DNA from: Chloroflexota bacterium
Lineage (GTDB): Bacteria > Chloroflexota > Dehalococcoidia > GIF9 > UBA5629
Length of the DNA stretch: 5,384 nucleotides
Assembly: GCA_026389695.1 (NCBI GenBank)
Contig: JAPLHI010000106.1
Location: 1-5,384, forward strand
Direction: 5' to 3'
Part shown: positions 3,840-5,384 of the stretch, in pieces
Numbering within the stretch: position 1 is the stretch's first letter
How the letters are laid out: each line of letters starts with the position of its first letter
Program-made: the position numbers and the translations under genes
Notes under the pieces: model-generated
Database searches by the model: none
The model's input: only the letters and a program-made list of their open reading frames with translations
What the model was told of the DNA's origin: nothing

Positions 3840-3920
3840 TCAGGCCGCCCTAACCTGTTCTGTCCAGTCATAGGGGTGCAGACCAAAGATATCACATTCA
3901 CGCACCCTGTTCAAGGTCAC
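3840..3920 (-). CDS. 26-residue frame, gene remnant or small protein, uncertain
   Basis: From GTG 3920 to TGA 3840 the frame reads a protein-like peptide containing RECDIFGLHPYDWTEQVRAA. An AAAGG lies ahead of the GTG. The amino-acid mix, with aromatic and charged residues alternating, looks more like real coding than chance, yet 26 residues is too few to place it. It may be a fragment of a lost gene. Confidence 0.25.
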   Translation of the reverse strand: MTLNRVRECDIFGLHPYDWTEQVRAA

Positions 3921-3922
3921 TT
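3906..3922 (-). repeat. AAGTGACCTTG repeat, distal copy
   Basis: AAGTGACCTTGAACAGG on the minus strand, 142 bases upstream of the proximal copy in the same orientation. It includes the GTG of the 26-residue frame. Confidence 0.45.
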
Positions 3923-4100
3923 AATCTACCTTTAATTAACCATGCCTTAACGTTCTATTGTAGTGCTTCCTAAATATCATTAGTGAACTCAAATCGTTGG
4001 TCACAAAATCAACTCGGGCGAAAGCTGTCCACCTCAAGAACCGACGACTAACGAAGTGATAGAGGCACTACACTATTCTATGCGCATTGTGTATCACTGG

Positions 4101-4109
4101 TGGTAAAAT
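4101..4109 (+). promoter_or_regulatory. extended -10 promoter candidate for the glycosyltransferase gene
   Basis: TGGTAAAAT is an extended -10 box (TGN plus TAAAAT, 5 of 6). The -35 position 17 bases upstream (4081-4086) is poor, which is tolerated with an extended -10. The leader would be about 27 bases and contains the palindrome CCGCCGGCGG (4124-4133). Confidence 0.4.
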
Positions 4110-4142
4110 ATCCCCATAAGCCTCCGCCGGCGGTTTATATAA

Positions 4143-5384
4143 ATGCGTAATTCAGTGCTTCTTGTGTTCATCCTCCTGCTGGCCTTCTACATGGCCAATA
4201 TCCCCCATATCGGCTATGCCTACCCGCTGCATGTGGATGAGTGGATGCACATGACCTACGCCGAAACCATCGTGCAGACGGGTTCTATCACCTTCCCCGA
4301 CCCGTTTACCGGCCAGGGTGAGGTGGGGGTCGGCAGCAACCTCTGGGTTGGCTTTCACATTTTCTGGGCCGTGTTCCAGCAGGTCAGCGGCATCCCCTGG
4401 ATACCCCTGTTCAGGTACTTCCCCGCCATTATCTTCATGCTCACCGTCCTTGCAGTCTATGTCCTGGCTAACAGGGAAGGCTACGGCCTGGAAGCTGCCT
4501 TTTTCACCTGCCTGATACCCACCACCGGCGGGTTGCTCGGGCCTGCCTTTATGGTGCCCATGGCATTGGGTCTGCTTTTTATTCCGCTGTCCCTCTTCCT
4601 GGCCTTCAATATCAAGACCTGGGCATCGTACTTGCTCATATTTCTATTCACATGTTTTTTGCTGCTATCGCATGCCACCACCGCCATAATACTCTGCATC
4701 ATCTTGCTGCCTTACGCATTGATCAGCCTGAAAAGCAACACCAAGCATAGTATCGGTATAATAATGGCCTTACTGCTTCCCTTCGTATTGCCCTTTCCCT
4801 GGATATTCAAGCTCCTTTTGCAGAACGCCGGGCAACTTCTTACGCCACAGTATATATCTCAATATATTGAGCTGCCCGATCTATTGGGAAAGTACGGCGT
4901 ACTGCCGATGGTCTTGAGCTTCATTGGAACTGTCGTATTAATACTACGAGGAGGCAAGAAAAACCTTGGCCTGATACTCGGCTTAGCTTTGCTGCTCATC
5001 ATTATGCTGGTTTTTCTCATGTTCCATTACGGGTTATCAGGAGTATATGAGCGCGGGTTGGCAACCGTGCTTCTGGTACTGAGCATACTTGCGGGCGCGG
5101 GTTTATTCTGGATCAGGAAACTCCGCTTACCGGCTAAATTTGTACACCAACACAAGTCAAATCTATTCAGATACGCCGGCAATATTGCCTGTGTATTCCT
5201 GGTAGTCATAATCCTTGCTATCGCTGTCCCCACGCGTCTCAATGCGTCCTTTTACCACATGATTGACGATGAAGACTACCAGTCGTTTACCTGGATCAAA
5301 AATAATATCGGGGCGGAATATACTACGGCCCTGCTGGATCCCTGGAAAGCCACAGCTTTCTCCGCCGTCACAGGTAAAAAAGTC
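4143..5384 (+). CDS. polytopic GT-C-like membrane glycosyltransferase, 3' end missing
   Basis: The frame is open for 414 codons to the window edge. ATG 4143 is the first possible start because TAA (4140-4142) precedes it in frame; only a weak GGCGG lies upstream. After a first helix (about residues 4-20), an outer loop carries HVDEWMHMTYAE with Asp32-Glu33. An acidic pair in this first loop is the hallmark of GT-C enzymes, which use polyprenyl-phosphate sugars. About nine more helices follow. The last visible part, after a helix near residues 340-360, contains FTWIKNNIGAEY and LLDPWKATAFSAVTG, like the start of the soluble C-terminal domain of related proteins. Likely role: sugar transfer to a protein, lipid or cell-surface glycan at the outer face of the membrane. 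The acceptor is unknown. G+C falls from the first third to the middle of the gene. Confidence 0.8.
   Translation, partial: MRNSVLLVFILLLAFYMANIPHIGYAYPLHVDEWMHMTYAETIVQTGSITFPDPFTGQGEVGVGSNLWVGFHIFWAVFQQVSGIPWIPLFRYFPAIIFMLTVLAVYVLANREGYGLEAAFFTCLIPTTGGLLGPAFMVPMALGLLFIPLSLFLAFNIKTWASYLLIFLFTCFLLLSHATTAIILCIILLPYALISLKSNTKHSIGIIMALLLPFVLPFPWIFKLLLQNAGQLLTPQYISQYIELPDLLGKYGVLPMVLSFIGTVVLILRGGKKNLGLILGLALLLIIMLVFLMFHYGLSGVYERGLATVLLVLSILAGAGLFWIRKLRLPAKFVHQHKSNLFRYAGNIACVFLVVIILAIAVPTRLNASFYHMIDDEDYQSFTWIKNNIGAEYTTALLDPWKATAFSAVTGKKV

Larger units (their letters stand above)
3722..4142. other. divergent intergenic region of 420 bp
   Basis: It separates the leftward secreted protein gene from the rightward glycosyltransferase. 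It contains a duplicated AAGTGACCTTG motif, one doubtful 26-residue frame, and candidate promoters at both ends. No tRNA, known riboswitch or gene of normal size is seen between 3923 and 4100. Confidence 0.6.

Noticed and set aside
3886..3914. Minus-strand TTGAAC and TATCTT with 17-base spacing as a promoter for the secreted protein
   Set aside because: Both boxes are only 4 of 6, the leader would be about 160 bases, and it overlaps the doubtful 26-residue frame.
3943..4073. Open minus-strand frame of about 43 codons and an 8-bp inverted repeat (TGTAGTGC and its complement)
   Set aside because: The frame has no ATG, ribosome site or recognisable composition; an 8-bp repeat at this distance is expected by chance.
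4152..4702. Frames on both strands within the glycosyltransferase gene
   Set aside because: They are shadows of the long open frame from 4143, which shows membrane helices throughout.
4858..4871. Perfect 14-bp palindrome CTCAATATATTGAG
   Set aside because: It lies inside the glycosyltransferase coding region, and one such palindrome is not surprising in 5 kb.
1..5384. CRISPR array, tRNA or rRNA genes, phage integrase or transposase
   Set aside because: I saw no regularly spaced repeats, cloverleaf sequence, rRNA segment or recombinase motifs on either strand.

Overview
This window reads as bacterial DNA. It has Shine-Dalgarno sites, sigma70-like promoters, a PadR repressor, a HicAB toxin-antitoxin pair and a GT-C-type membrane protein. 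I cannot name the species. Small membrane proteins beside PadR genes and secreted proteins of this style made me think of Chloroflexota (Dehalococcoidia), but that is only an impression. Base composition is patchy: positions 4261-4320 are about 62% G+C and positions 2581-2640 about 28%, so the window looks like a composite of host genes and an AT-rich accessory insert.

Layout. 1-771: an alpha/beta hydrolase cut off by the left edge (+ strand). 833-1610: a padR-type repressor gene followed by a two-helix membrane protein gene (both on the - strand, convergent with the hydrolase). The padR promoter at 1638-1666 is overlapped by a large palindrome, as expected for autorepression. 1672-3038: an AT-rich block whose two ends are a perfect 17-bp inverted repeat. 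It holds a small KGG-motif protein (1708-1986, +, probably carrying a frameshift at its start), a complete hicA-hicB module (2586 down to 1995, -), a 53-residue single-helix protein (2775-2936, -) and some tiny hydrophobic frames. No transposase or integrase is visible inside it. 3239-3721: a secreted or anchored beta-rich protein (-). 3722-4142: a 420-bp divergent intergenic region with a direct repeat and a short frame of uncertain status. 4143-5384: a polytopic GT-C-like membrane glycosyltransferase, cut off by the right edge (+).

How the parts relate. The PadR repressor probably controls itself and the membrane protein downstream. In HicAB, the HicA mRNA interferase is neutralised by HicB, whose C-terminal ribbon-helix-helix domain probably binds the dyad inside the hicAB promoter. 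The KGG gene and a second site at 2665 share the same -35 region, so they may be expressed together. The secreted protein and the glycosyltransferase diverge from one intergenic region, and both belong at the cell envelope; a functional link is only a guess.

The most interesting structure is the 17-bp inverted repeat enclosing a toxin-antitoxin module and several tiny proteins. It could be a non-autonomous mobile unit or the remains of one.
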